A stretch of 64,000 nt of DNA from Trichobilharzia regenti (taxonomy: Eukaryota; Platyhelminthes; Trematoda; Strigeidida; Schistosomatidae): positions 80,423,168 through 80,487,167 of the forward strand of contig OX235270.1 of NCBI GenBank assembly GCA_944472135.2. Direction: 5' to 3'. How positions within the stretch are numbered: the first letter of the stretch is position 1; each line of letters begins with the position of its first letter. Positions 56,101-64,000 of this stretch are shown piece after piece. Under the pieces are notes generated by a model. That model was not told the origin of the DNA and made no database searches. It saw nothing but the letters and a program-made list of their open reading frames with translations. Both the position numbers and the translations under genes were made by a program.

Positions 56101-56600
56101 TAATCTTCCACGAAGCGCTTCCAACTTAAATGTTGTCTGTACACGATTATGTGCCCGAATTATTGATGTTGCTCCGCTCAGTGTTCAAGCATTGAAAGAT
56201 TGTTTATGGTTAACGTGTAAAAAATGTTCCATTTCGCAGAGAAGTTCTTGTATTTCTAATATTGACATGTAGGCATTAATTGCAATGATATTTTTTGATG
56301 TGTTTTTTTTGATATTACTCATTTAGTAGTAACGTGTGACTGATTGGTTGATTCCTAAATTAATTTTTAACCGACATGCCAAAGGAAATAAAATATTTCT
56401 AGTAGTTGTTGGTAGATTGTTTGTAGTTTTATTTATTCCAGATTTTTGTATTAGTAAAACTTACTTTTTAGAACATACCAGGCAATATACTATTCTGTCT
56501 AAGAGTGTCATTAGTATAAATTAAAGACATTCATGTAAATAAAACACAGAATGATTGAGCAAAGAATATCCTTTTCGATAAATTCCTCTTCTGCCTCTAC

Positions 56601-56663
<63 letters not shown>

Positions 56664-59600
56664 TATATACATAGAATATTCTAGATTAGTAGTCAATAAC
56701 AATATTAGTGTTTTTTTATCGAAAATGATATTCTTTGCTCAATCATTTTGTGTTTTATAGATGTCTGAATGAATATTTTTGCTATATTGAAATCTTCTGA
56801 ACTTTCATGTAATGCAACAAAAGTTTTTTGTATCAAACTCTTTATTCGCAAACTACACAGTTGGAGACGAGAAACACCACAGTTTCTGTTGGAAACCAGA
56901 AATATTAAGATCGTAACATGTGGTGTGTTTGATAACGTGAATGGCATTCAGGATTACATGAGGTTATATTATGTAACTGATTGATATGAGTAGTTGGGAA
57001 CCAATCACAGTGCTTGCTGGCACTGCACAGTATGTGATGTGAATATTTTTAATGATTTCTTACCAAGAACTGTGTAATGTGTAAATGAAGAATTTGAGTC
57101 TAAGTATTACTAGTTCGACCAAGTGGCTGGCCAGAATTCGGGTGATTCTAATTCTTCTGGCTTTCTCAGCTGAGTCAAACTGGGTACACTTATGATGTGC
57201 TCGGTCTCAAACGAACGAAGCAACTCTTTGATCTTTAGTTCACCTCGATCTAGCTGCCAAGCATTACAGTTTGTTTTAATTTGATTTTAAGCTCGATTAT
57301 CCGGAACAGATTTTTCACGTACCACACTTATCGTGTGGGCTCTGGTGGTGATAGTACCCAGTAGTACCATACTGAATAAGGTGGAGGTGGACTCGAATGC
57401 GTGACCCATTGACTGAAAACCAAATGCTTAAGCCAATGAAACATATCCCCATTTTTTTTACTTGAATGGTTTCTAACTACTCATATTGGTTAGTAGTAAA
57501 CGCCATGACGCTATACGTTTCTGTAGTCACTCACTGCAGCCAGTGGAATTATTTCGGTTTCCACTTGACCTGTTACACTCCTGCGACGGTATTGTCACTC
57601 TCCGCTGATTGGCTATTTAATGGTACATAAAATTCCTTGGAAGCATCTCTACAACTTTTTAATTCTCGTAATTTACTTTCTTTTTATCACGTATCTGAAT
57701 TCTTGGTGCATTGTTTTGATAAAATCTAATTACTGCAAAGTCCTTATTGCTATTTGAAATTTACATAAGAGACAGGTGAACACAACATTACAGTACCTTG
57801 CAAAAATAACATCATCTCTTTTTTATTCTTTTTGCACTTAATTCTAGACTTTTTATTATCTTTCTTCTTTCAGCATCCCAGTTTAGGTGTCATTATGACT
57901 GTAGAAACAATTATCAACATTCATATTCTGTCCTGTATTGCATTAACGTTATTATCACTATTACTCCTATTATTGTGTTTTATTGAAAACTGCATGGTTC
58001 CCCTCCTTCCTACCACATGTGATCAGATTGAAGCCTGAAGGCGATATAGTACATAGTCAGTACTATTTATTTCCTTAGCCAGGTTTGTTTGGTAAACTCA
58101 TGTGGTCTTGTAACGACTTAGTTTATAATCTCTACCTTTTATTATGGACAGTTATTTACAGCAGTTTTTACTGTTGTTTACTTCTTTTCTTTTCATCTTA
58201 TTGAAAACATTCTAGAACTGATTTTCGTTGTCGTTGGTAAATTTTTCCGGGGACGCACCAAATGTCGTAGCTGCCATCTAGTGCTCGGACATTGACTGTC
58301 AACTACCAAACTTTGGCTTATAAATGCAACACACACTGCAAAGTGGATGACTTGTGTTCAAACAGAACGTCAGAGTTATATTTCTAAAAGTGTACTCAGT
58401 ACTGACCTGAGATATTAAGTGTTTATTATTAAATTATTATTCCCTTATGTTCCCAGTGAAACATAGAGTTTTAACAGCACATCTCTATTTCATCTTGCCT
58501 ATAAGCTCTCACCTCCTGCTTACACGATCTGCTCCATGCCACTCTCGGATGCCCAACTTGTCGTTTCTCATTCGAATTCTACTAGAGGACCTGACGCGTG
58601 GTATCACTCGAAGTGTGCCTGATACGTATCCATTTCCTTCAGCACATTTTTTGGGCAATAGGTTCTTGCTTGTTTTTTCGCTGCCTGCCACATATCCTTG
58701 ATGCTAACCTTTCTAGACACTTGACACTCATTGTGGAGCGGAGACAGCTGCTGATAAAAGTCTGAAGTGTGTTAGAAATATTTTTGGTGATGCACCAAGT
58801 CTCTTAACCATACAGAAGAACGACCTAATATTAGTGTTGAAAATCCAAATACTGTTTTTTATGCTTAGTGAGACAAATGTCCACATTGATTTCGGATTAA
58901 TAGAAGTTCTTTTTGCTTCTTTTGTCCTGACTGGTTTCGACATCACCATCGGTGCCACCTGTAACTGAAACGGTGCTAGCTAGATAAGTGAAAGAGGTGA
59001 CTTCCTTCGGATTTCCCCCGCTGATAGTGATTGGAGCTTGCTGCTGTTGCTGGTGACCAGTTATCTCCATCATATCTGTCTTCTCCGTGTGCACTTGAAG
59101 TCAAGCCTTCTCTGTTTCTTCTGCCAGCTTGTTGATTTTCGCCTTCGAGTTTGCGGTACATTTGACATAAATGATCTGCGCAGTCCAGATCTTCTGAAGT
59201 CTTCTTATCGGTCCAACGTATTCTGTTTTTTCTCACCCCACCCAGTTGACTATAGTCAGGATTATCATCTTTGACTTTAGGTAGCCTTGTCCTACTCCTG
59301 TCTTCGCTTCAAAAGCTTCCCTAAGCTTTCCGTTTACGAAGGATAAAATTTCATAGTTATCCATGAGTTTAAGTATTACCTTTCGTTTACACAGAATAGA
59401 AATGGATTGGTCAATTTTCTAACTAGTTCATTTTTGTTATCTGTGAAGTCCATAAATTTCAGTAGTTGTTAATTTTCCTTCCATAATGAATAAAATAAAT
59501 TTTGATAACGTCTTACAGTGTTAAACAGTAATATTTACTGATGACGTTTCGATCACAGTTTATTGCTCATAATCATATCAAGTTACTCGCACTACTTTCT

Positions 59601-62600
59601 AACTTCGTTTATATAATTCCATTATTTTTCATTTCATCTGTTATCTATAAAGTCCTGCTTATTTAATTGTCTAACAAAGCGAGCAATAGCACTAAGTAGC
59701 ACAAAAAAACCTAAACGATGAAATAAAACAGCTAGAAGAAGCGTTTGTGTTAAATAACTATCCTATAACATTCATAAGCAATATCAAAAAAGGTCAAAAG
59801 CAAAATAAAAATAATGGGGAAACTAATGATGATAACATAAATGAGAAAGTGTAAGGCATCTATAGTTTCACCATATAAGGAGGGGACATCTGAGACTCTA
59901 CGTAAGATTCTCAATAAAGCAGGAATTTGGGTAACACTCAAACCAACAAATTCACTCAGAGACAAGCTCTGTAGGCTAAAAGACCCAGTGAACCCAATTA
60001 AACAAAATAATATAATTTACAAAATACCTTTTAATGACTGTGAGTTAGGTCAACTACATAGGTCAAACTAGTAGGTCGGGGGTAGTCAGATTGTCGGAAC
60101 AGAAGAATTCAGCTAACGTAAGAATGGTTGACCCCACTCGAGAAGATAAGTAATTTAGAAAAAAAGCTCAGCGATTGCACTGCATGCATTGGCACACAAT
60201 GTAGTGGGACACAGTTATCACTTTAAAAATTAATATAAGTAGGTGAAGAGAGATGTTGATTGCTGAATCTTAATAATTTATTTAGGCTGTAAGCAGCTAA
60301 TGAGATGCCAACGAAGTGATGGTACCATATTATTCCGCAAAACTGTAGTTCTTGCTTCTTTCAGAATCTTTGTTCGTCGAATCTACACCCAACACTTGCA
60401 AGAGGAATGACTCATCACCAGCACCAGAGATATGAAAAATACTACTACCAATTAAATCAAGAGGTGAAAAATAATGGAATTATAATATTATATTACTAAC
60501 AGCTTTATTCCAAACGGTATTTGTAGTACAGGTATGGAATTTTCAGCGTGGATTACAATATATTGCATCTAATTACCTCATAAATTATATAAGATTTTTA
60601 AAATAAAAAAAATAAAAGATAAATAAAAATAAAAAACAGCTTAGAGTTTACATTTCAAACAATTCACCACAGGATATGAAATATAAAGTTGATGTGTGAT
60701 AGAAGATGAGAACAACAGTGTAATAGTAACGAGGAAAGGAGAACAAAAACTAATGGGACTATTTGTTAGAGTGCCGCAGTAAGTTTATCGTGTCATACCT
60801 AACGGATTTCTCATCACATAACAGCTGTGCCAGATATGGTATTGTGGAATTTTTGTATTTGGTAGTCCTAGCATATAGCTTCCTATAGCTGCTTCTAGTT
60901 CTACCAGATGAAATGCAAGGAGACAGCTGCGTATAGAGAGGATGCTCAGGGTCCGACAATATTGTATTCGCTAGTTTCTTACATGACATATGTCTATCCA
61001 CAATAGTGTTAACCAGTTGGTTTAACGATATCCCACTTGCCCTACTAACGGCTTTTAGTGCCCTTCTCAGCAAAGCAAAGTCTTTCTTAAGTAGTCCAGG
61101 AAAGATTAATGGGGAGCAGTAAAGGGGGATGGGTAGAATACAAGAATTTACAAACTGAGAAAGCAAAGACTGCTTTATGCCAGACTGCCTAAATTTCCTA
61201 ATGTAGAACGTTAAGCGAAACATCTTTCTAGTAACTAGCAAGATGTGGGGAGACCAGGAAAGATCGGTGGAAAAACTCAGCCCAAGATACTTGACATTAG
61301 ATATATTTTCAATCTCTGCGCCGTCAATGATAGTGGGGCCATGTTGCTGTAGGTCACATTTACGTCTGAAAGTGAAATTGACTGCCTGACATTTAGACGG
61401 ATTAAGCTTAAGTCCATTTGAAGAGGACCACTGATTAATTTCTGACAGGAAGTTATTTAATTTGGAACAATCTGACTGGGAGTTGACAGGCATAGAAACA
61501 GAGAGGTCATCAGCATACTTAACAAAAGTGGCTACATCAGAATGAGGCAAGTCATGTGAGAAAAACGAAAACAGAAAGGGAGAAAGAACAGCACCTTGAG
61601 GAACACCAGCTAAAGTAAGTGAGGTAGTGGAGGACTTTCCATTGTAGACGGTGTACTGCTTCCTATCAGAAAAATAGAAACGCAACCACTTATTTGTCCA
61701 GCTCTCAGCCTGTGTTGCAGCAAGCTTACTTAGCAAGAGAGACCTGGGAACAGAGTCAAATGCAGATGTGTAATCAAGGAAGACACAGCGAACGTATTTA
61801 GCTCCTTTATCTAAACTAGAGACTATACTATGATGTGTAGGACAACAGCGGCATCTAACGTACACCTACTATGTTTATAGGCAAACTGGTTGGGGTCGTT
61901 GAAAGGCTCTAAAGAGGGATCAAGATTACGTAAAATAAGTCTTTCCATAACTTTCAAAAAAGGTGAGGTTATAGCAATGGGTCTAAACTTAACATCGGGT
62001 CCACTTGTTGATCTAGGGACTGGAACGATCTTGATATTTTTCCATAATTCAGGTATAATACTTTTGGAAGACGATTCGTTGAAAATGTCAGTTAATGGGG
62101 AACACAAGATGTTGGCACACTTCTTAAGGATAACAGCAGGAACACCATCAGGACGAAGTTAGAAAGTTGTGCGAGTAACTTGATATGATTATGAGCGATA
62201 AACTGTGATCGAAACATCATGAGTAAATATTACTGTTTAACACTGTAAGACGTTATCAAAATAAATTTTCTCCATAATCAAATTATGCTATAATACAGTA
62301 CCCAAGTTTTGTTCTTATAATAATGTTAATGTTTCTTTATATGATAATTTTTGCTATCATAACTTCAGGCTATCTTATTGTAAACGGAGGTATATTAATT
62401 CTTTTCGTTAACCGCTTCTTAAAAGTTTGAAACACCCTTGTTTTGTAGTTGTTACTGCTAACTTTTGTTTCTTCTTTTCTTCCAGTGGTATTTGCGATTG
62501 CGGATCTCGGTAAGTTGGCATTACCTTTTTTGTCTATTTTGAAGTTTAACTTTTCTGCCTTTTCTTTTCCTACATATAGAAGATCTATCTGGTACTATGA

Positions 62601-62893
62601 TTATAACTGTTTCTGGTCAGGATGTTATCAACTTACTCACTGATTTAAGCGATAGTGCGTTAATGCCATTCATTCACAGTAGCACATGGTGGACAGGATT
62701 AATTTTTGAATTGTCAGAACTCAAGAATATGCGTGTATCACCAGAAGAAGTGATCCTTGATCGATATCATAATTTATTAGGAAAGTGGATTGATGTAGCA
62801 GTTAGAGTAAGCTGGCCAAAAGAAACCGTATCATCAGATTTTGTAAATCGGAATGATCTCCAAATTGATTTAATTGGTTGGGATTCTGTATAG
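40992..62893 (+). CDS. POT1: POT1, protection of telomeres 1 (eight exons)
   Basis: Single-stranded telomeric DNA binding protein that caps the G-rich overhang in the shelterin complex. Joining 40992-41189, 46774-46938, 47635-47829, 48730-49134, 53940-54209, 55964-56249, 62486-62509 and 62580-62893 gives 1857 nt, a 618-residue protein with all splice phases compatible. OB1: KYIYVDL and NVIAVVKFF, then CIIFHDSEE (Phe57 aligns with human Phe62), GDII-MHRL at 71-79 and Tyr84. OB2 starts near residue 165 (EFCTIEGQ, LVIYIWDG, VAIYDEHV, LKPGDLIRIHNVHV, then RLILHGG in exon 5). OB3: LTCKKCSIS and VFAIADLEDLSGTMIITVSG. Human POT1 has 634 residues. The exon 6-7 join is the weak point: its GTATTT donor was chosen for phase. 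Introns hold many retroelement pieces. Confidence 0.85.
41440..43900 (-). pseudogene. Degenerate RTE (SR2-like) element in POT1 intron 1
   Basis: On the minus strand, broken frames match the RTE copy at 49955-52873. Examples are HPTKAEILNAIKTMK near 42700, an RT part near 42050 with ISPMIFLIVVDWIM and LEDLDFSD, and a C-terminal tail near 41650-41800 (SIGSETWCVV). Many stops and shifts show it is old. Ends are approximate. Confidence 0.7.
43901..44858. other. POT1 intron 1, unassigned part
   Basis: AT-rich, no reading frame or repeat that I can name. Confidence 0.4.
44859..44948. repeat. Long target duplication, left copy
   Basis: About 90 bp, from AAATTTAACTCACTC to GGAGGTAATGCTAGGG, repeated at 46004-46091 with roughly ten differences. 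The two copies flank exactly a 5'-truncated RTE piece ending in an AAT-rich tail. Confidence 0.8.
44949..46003 (+). mobile_element. 5'-truncated RTE (SR2-like) fragment
   Basis: Begins in the RT palm region (IHNGKLSEAFG, TGVRQGCLLSPMIF, DWIMRQTMGNE, LEDLDFA) and runs to the element end, with a Gln-rich QQQQQ spot, the SFTYL word, KWRWIGH and a final AATAAT tail (about 45987-46003). Stops and shifts occur throughout. Truncation in the RT domain and the A/T-rich tail are standard for RTE. Confidence 0.8.
46004..46091. repeat. Long target duplication, right copy
   Basis: Partner of 44859-44948. It begins right after the RTE tail. Confidence 0.8.
46774..46938 (+). CDS. POT1: POT1 coding exon 2 (OB1 end)
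   Basis: 55 codons between acceptor TTCTCTTAG and donor AGC|GTGAGT, in a frame with no ATG before the homologous part. It reads IRTPGDIIIMHRLVVKQY, then GYGTTGFSAAVFSG, matching the GDIVRFHRL and ITSSGFASLTFEG parts of vertebrate POT1. A longer open frame on the same strand overlaps it but is the wrong frame. Confidence 0.85.
47635..47829 (+). CDS. POT1: POT1 coding exon 3
   Basis: 65 codons after TTTGTATCAG, donor CAA|GTAGGT. It covers the OB1-OB2 linker, the helix VEVVKNLKKWYTS (like the MVEALRVWA helix of human POT1) and the first OB2 strand DEFCTIEGQ. Confidence 0.85.
48730..49134 (+). CDS. POT1: POT1 coding exon 4 (OB2)
   Basis: 135 codons after TTACTGTAG, donor CAA|GTGAGT. Contains the OB2 words TLVIYIWDGA, SVPVAIYDEHVV and LKPGDLIRIHNVHVISG. 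A stretch of about 60 residues between them is rich in His/Gln and specific to this protein. Confidence 0.9.
50534..50899 (+). pseudogene. RTE endonuclease N-terminus
   Basis: 121 codons from ATG. The first about 110 residues match the apurinic endonuclease start of RTE proteins (ATYNVRT, SETRIQ). After SALSARA the sequence leaves the family. The following about 250 bp to 51150 are not element-like, so the rest of the endonuclease is deleted or replaced. Confidence 0.75.
51150..52850 (+). pseudogene. RTE reverse transcriptase, frameshifted
   Basis: Frames 51197-51760, 51621-51872, 51794-52195 and 52497-52854 join into one RT. Motifs seen: KAAGPDGIPAEALK, WKKGYLFKLPKKGNLSQC, GFRRNKSCIDQI, NFIDFEKAFDSVDREVIWQ, then TGVRQGCLLSPMIF in another frame, LEDLDFADDVCLI (FADD catalytic box) and the late KWRWIGHTLRKP. 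Several single-base shifts and a Trp for Arg change in NWCGI show it is dead. Confidence 0.8.
52874..53939 (+). other. POT1 intron 4, 3' part
   Basis: No gene or element recognised; one 68-codon minus-strand frame at 53146-53352 has no known motifs. Confidence 0.4.
53940..54209 (+). CDS. POT1: POT1 coding exon 5
   Basis: 90 codons after GTGTTTCAG, donor CCT|GTAAGT. It starts with the end of OB2 (SLRLILHGGKAREYGREVKYL, like the LEFHLHGG element of human POT1), followed by an acidic, Asn/Ser-rich linker. Confidence 0.9.
54783..55115 (-). pseudogene. Possible diverged GIY-YIG/PLE-type tail
   Basis: 110-codon minus-strand frame with SSIREHLVNSSH and FEIIYKV, resembling the His-containing stretch near the end of GIY-YIG domains of retroelements. 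No RT is attached. A run of ten or more G lies close by (about 54760). Weak call. Confidence 0.25.
55543..55847 (-). mobile_element. Solo Gypsy LTR, inverted
   Basis: On the minus strand it matches the LTRs at 25357 and 36089, diverged (305 bp), from TGTGGTGAGAGCAGGCTG to TTGTTACA. The bases ATAG directly precede (55539-55542) and follow (55848-55851) it, a 4-bp target duplication. It shows the original LTR ends better than the 3' LTR of the full element. Confidence 0.85.
55964..56249 (+). CDS. POT1: POT1 coding exon 6 (OB3 start)
   Basis: Acceptor TATTTGTAG. Reads LTIYQIYNLPLIVEKKE, then a core CTRLCARIIDVAP and CLWLTCKKCSIS with a CxxC like the CPKC or CKQC of vertebrate POT1. The frame stays open to a stop at 56272, so the exon end is uncertain. 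GT at 56250 gives the phase needed by the next exon; GT at 56269 (GTAGGC) does not. Confidence 0.7.
56539..56758. repeat. Fold-back repeat around an AT microsatellite
   Basis: Arms of about 45 bp (56539-56583 and 56715-56758, ATGATTGAGCAAAGAATAT in the left arm) are inverse copies with few mismatches. They enclose about 28 AT repeats (56605-56660). The arms resemble the ends of the fold-back at 37824-38583. Reading frames made of Ile-Tyr repeats here are artefacts of the microsatellite. Confidence 0.7.
56773..57130 (+). other. POT1 intron 6, unassigned part
   Basis: A 71-codon frame at 56769 with no recognisable motifs; no element identified. Confidence 0.35.
57131..57455 (-). repeat. tRNA-derived SINE-like sequence
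   Basis: On the minus strand an A-box-like TGGCTTAAGCATTTGG (57437-57422) is followed after about 20 bases by a B-box-like CATTCGAGTCC (about 57402-57390). That spacing fits an RNA polymerase III promoter of tRNA type. About 250 bp of unrelated sequence follow (CACCAGAGCCCACACGATAA and on). It is too degenerate for a tRNA gene; a SINE such as those known in schistosomes is likelier. Confidence 0.4.
57456..58699 (+). other. POT1 intron 6, unassigned part
   Basis: Holds a hydrophobic 68-codon frame (57832-58038) after a good acceptor, but it has no POT1 similarity. A stretch near 58230-58440 with CTTATAAATGC and AATAAAC-poor ends could be an LTR piece of another family; I cannot confirm it. 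Confidence 0.3.
58700..59345 (-). pseudogene. RTE (SR2-like) fragment in POT1 intron 6
   Basis: Minus-strand pieces match the RTE region after the FADD box: RIRWTDKKTSEDLDCAD (catalytic FADD read as CADH), QQQQQAPITISGGNPKEVTS, SFTYLAST and SLSIKNSIWIFNTN. Both ends are truncated and frames are broken. Confidence 0.75.
59485..59612 (-). repeat. Dispersed repeat, copy B (inverted partner of 62162-62282)
   Basis: About 115 bp (with AACGTCTTACAGTGTTAAAC) are nearly the reverse complement of 62162-62282. The two copies face each other across about 2.6 kb that contains a PLE piece and a CR1-like piece. A GAAACGTC word on the minus strand is typical of PLE terminal repeats. Confidence 0.7.
59690..60240 (+). 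pseudogene. Degenerate PLE endonuclease fragment (second family)
   Basis: Plus-strand frame 59841-60071 reads SETLRKILNKAGIWVTLKP, PTNSLRDKLCRLKDPVNP and NIIYKIPFNDCE, collinear with DISEITKRLFKPLGIDVVHK and NIIYKINCNNC of the PLE at 1300-3906 but far diverged. The GIY-YIG continuation (GQ, then Ser/Arg-rich, then HALAHNVVGHSYHFKN) follows in shifted frames to about 60240. It is from another PLE family than the cluster. Confidence 0.7.
60241..60758. other. POT1 intron 6, AT-rich spacer and CR1-like 3' UTR
   Basis: No gene; the part next to 60758 is probably the 3' UTR of the minus-strand CR1-like fragment. Confidence 0.4.
60759..62161 (-). pseudogene. 5'-truncated CR1/Jockey-like RT in POT1 intron 6
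   Basis: Starts at LRPDGVPAVILKKC (62161) and runs to a stop at 60759. Motifs: WKNIKIVPVPRS, RPIAITSPFLKVMERLI, FAYKHSRCTLDA, then after a frameshift near 61845 FLDYTSAFDSVPRSLL, GVPQGAVLSPFLF and YADDLSV, with a C-terminal tail of about 220 residues. RT is nearly complete but the endonuclease is missing and one shift breaks it. It is a third CR1-type family, different from those at 11644 and 26070. Confidence 0.8.
62162..62282 (+). repeat. Dispersed repeat, copy C
   Basis: Direct relative of copy A (36655-36785) and near-perfect inverse of copy B (59485-59612). It starts exactly where the CR1-like fragment is truncated. Confidence 0.7.
62486..62509 (+). CDS. POT1: POT1 coding exon 7 (24-nt micro-exon)
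   Basis: Between TTTTCTTCCAG and CTCG|GTAAGT lie 24 nt reading (in phase 1) VFAIADL. Together with exon 8 this gives VFAIADLEDLSGTMIITVSG, which lines up with the VFVMTFTLDDGTGVLEAY strand pair of human POT1 OB3. The following intron is only 70 nt. Confidence 0.75.
62580..62893 (+). CDS. POT1: POT1 coding exon 8 (C-terminus)
   Basis: After acceptor CTACATATAG, reading DLSGTMIITVSGQDVINLL to the stop at 62893 (ends LIGWDSV). It completes OB3 and the C-terminal part that contacts TPP1 in vertebrates. No clear AATAAA follows at once; ATAAATAAG at 62923-62931 is the nearest poly(A)-like word. Confidence 0.85.
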
Positions 62894-64000
62894 GGATATG
62901 TTGCATTTGTTCATGTTATCTTATAAATAAGACATAAAATATATTTTTATAACTGTATTTCACGCTGTGTTTTGCCCTTCTATTTTTTTGTTCCGATGTC
63001 ATTTAAATGCTCACAGTGTAACATATTCGAAAATGTTTTCTCCAAGCATCTATTTTCGACATGTTATTTGTTTCTTCTGTGAGTATAAGCAACGCGAAAA
63101 TGATTTTAGCCTGAAAGAATACAACTAATCGCCTTGGATTTCGTTGCAATTTCTTCAACACTTACTTAATAAGCTGAAAACAGCAAAAAAGAAAATCAAA
63201 GAATAAAGTTATGATGGAATCAGTGTTATATGATTGTGAAAATCTTTTCTTACTAATGTCATAAATAAGCTGCCTCTTAGAATATAAGAGTTATAGAGTA
63301 AGGATCACAAAGATTGCTTTAATCTCAGTGAATTGTAATTACACTTAGAAGGGTATAACCAATGCCTGAAGTCTGTTGGCTTGGAATCTCTTTGTTATCC
63401 AGTCTATCAGTTTATCCCTACTTACCGTCCCATTACTAAGAATAATGCTGTTGTTAATGCTTTGACTAAATTAGTTTAGGGTTGGTAGTTTTTCTTTGAT
63501 GTGTTAACAAAATATTTAACTATTGTTCATTGGTATTTCGATGATGACTTCAAGTAGAAAACCAAGACACTCAGAGGACAGCAGACTAAACTGGGCAATA
63601 TTTATTCATTTACTACAGCTGTACTATTGCAATTGCTTAGTTAATGTGTTTAATAAGTTTACATTTAAAACACATAGTAGCTAGCAGAATCAATACAAAG
63701 TTGTTAAGATTAGTGAGTGTCAAACAAAATATAATAGAGATGTAATAAAGGCGACGAAGTGTTAATCAGTATGAGATGGTGTCGAAAGACCGAATTATTA
63801 CCAATATGAGTATGGAAATAGAAAGGTGTTATTTAGTAAGAATCAGTTCCTTCCTATCTATATCTTTGAAGCTTCGGTAATCGAAATAAAGGAACCAAAG
63901 TTTTGTATACAGTCCCATCTCCTTGATCAGTTCATGTTAAGATTATTATTTATAATCCTTCCACCCCACTTGATTCTTACCCAGTGGCACGTCTTTTGTA
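62894..64000. other. POT1 3' UTR and downstream sequence
   Basis: No reading frame or element recognised. An AATAAA at about 63885 belongs to nothing visible. Confidence 0.4.

Noticed and set aside
56511..56760. Ile-Tyr repeat proteins on both strands
   Set aside because: Translations of the AT microsatellite inside a fold-back repeat.
57390..57440. A functional tRNA gene
   Set aside because: Boxes are present but no acceptor stem or cloverleaf can be drawn; a SINE-like origin is likelier.
57832..58038. Hydrophobic 68-codon frame after a good splice acceptor, as a missing POT1 exon or membrane protein
   Set aside because: No similarity to POT1 in any frame, Leu-rich low complexity, no suitable donor or phase.

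Overview
The window looks like flatworm nuclear DNA, most likely a blood fluke (Schistosoma) or a close trematode. The reasons are an AT-rich sequence, one widely spaced split gene with GT-AG introns and a 24-nt micro-exon, and a retroelement load made of RTE (SR2-like), CR1-like, Penelope-like (PLE), Gypsy and Bel/Pao-type LTR elements. I see no bacterial features, rRNA, true tRNA or CRISPR array. The only confidently recognised host gene is POT1 (protection of telomeres 1) on the + strand, in eight exons between 40992 and 62893 (predicted 618 aa). One exon (46774-46938) lies in a short reading frame and was placed by alignment and splice sites.

Left part (1-25 kb) is a stack of nested retroelements. 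An old + strand copy of a gag-only LTR element (C-terminal gag at 816-1243 and 9661-9792, 3' LTR 10761-11092) was broken by a PLE cluster: three head-to-tail minus-strand units with a 2593-bp period plus a truncated inverted unit, flanked by a 13-bp target duplication. To the right, a CR1-like element (minus strand, ORF1 near 23840-22413, ORF2 at 14469-11644) is split by a young tandem LTR array: LTR-gag unit-LTR-gag unit-LTR, period 3626 bp, with a 5-bp target duplication (tatgg). At least four more LTRs or pieces of the same family lie around it.

Middle part (25.4-36.4 kb) is one decayed Gypsy element with two 334-bp LTRs. Its gag start was hit by a 5'-truncated CR1-like fragment, and the combined unit was amplified to four tandem copies (1647, 1644, 1644, 1641 bp). 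Protease, RT, RNase H and integrase follow in broken frames; the protease Asp and one zinc-knuckle Cys are replaced by Tyr.

Right part (36.4-64 kb) holds two fold-back repeats, two unrecognised minus-strand reading frames, and POT1, whose introns carry RTE, PLE and CR1 fragments, a solo Gypsy LTR and a tRNA-derived SINE-like sequence. Points worth most attention: a covarying hairpin repeated in the 3' region of the gag-only element, a conserved hydrophobic C-terminus on its Gag, hammerhead-like cores in the PLE junctions and in a 170-bp palindrome, long target duplications (about 88 and 309 bp) flanking truncated non-LTR inserts, and a POT1 that seems to lack the insert that splits the third OB fold in human POT1.
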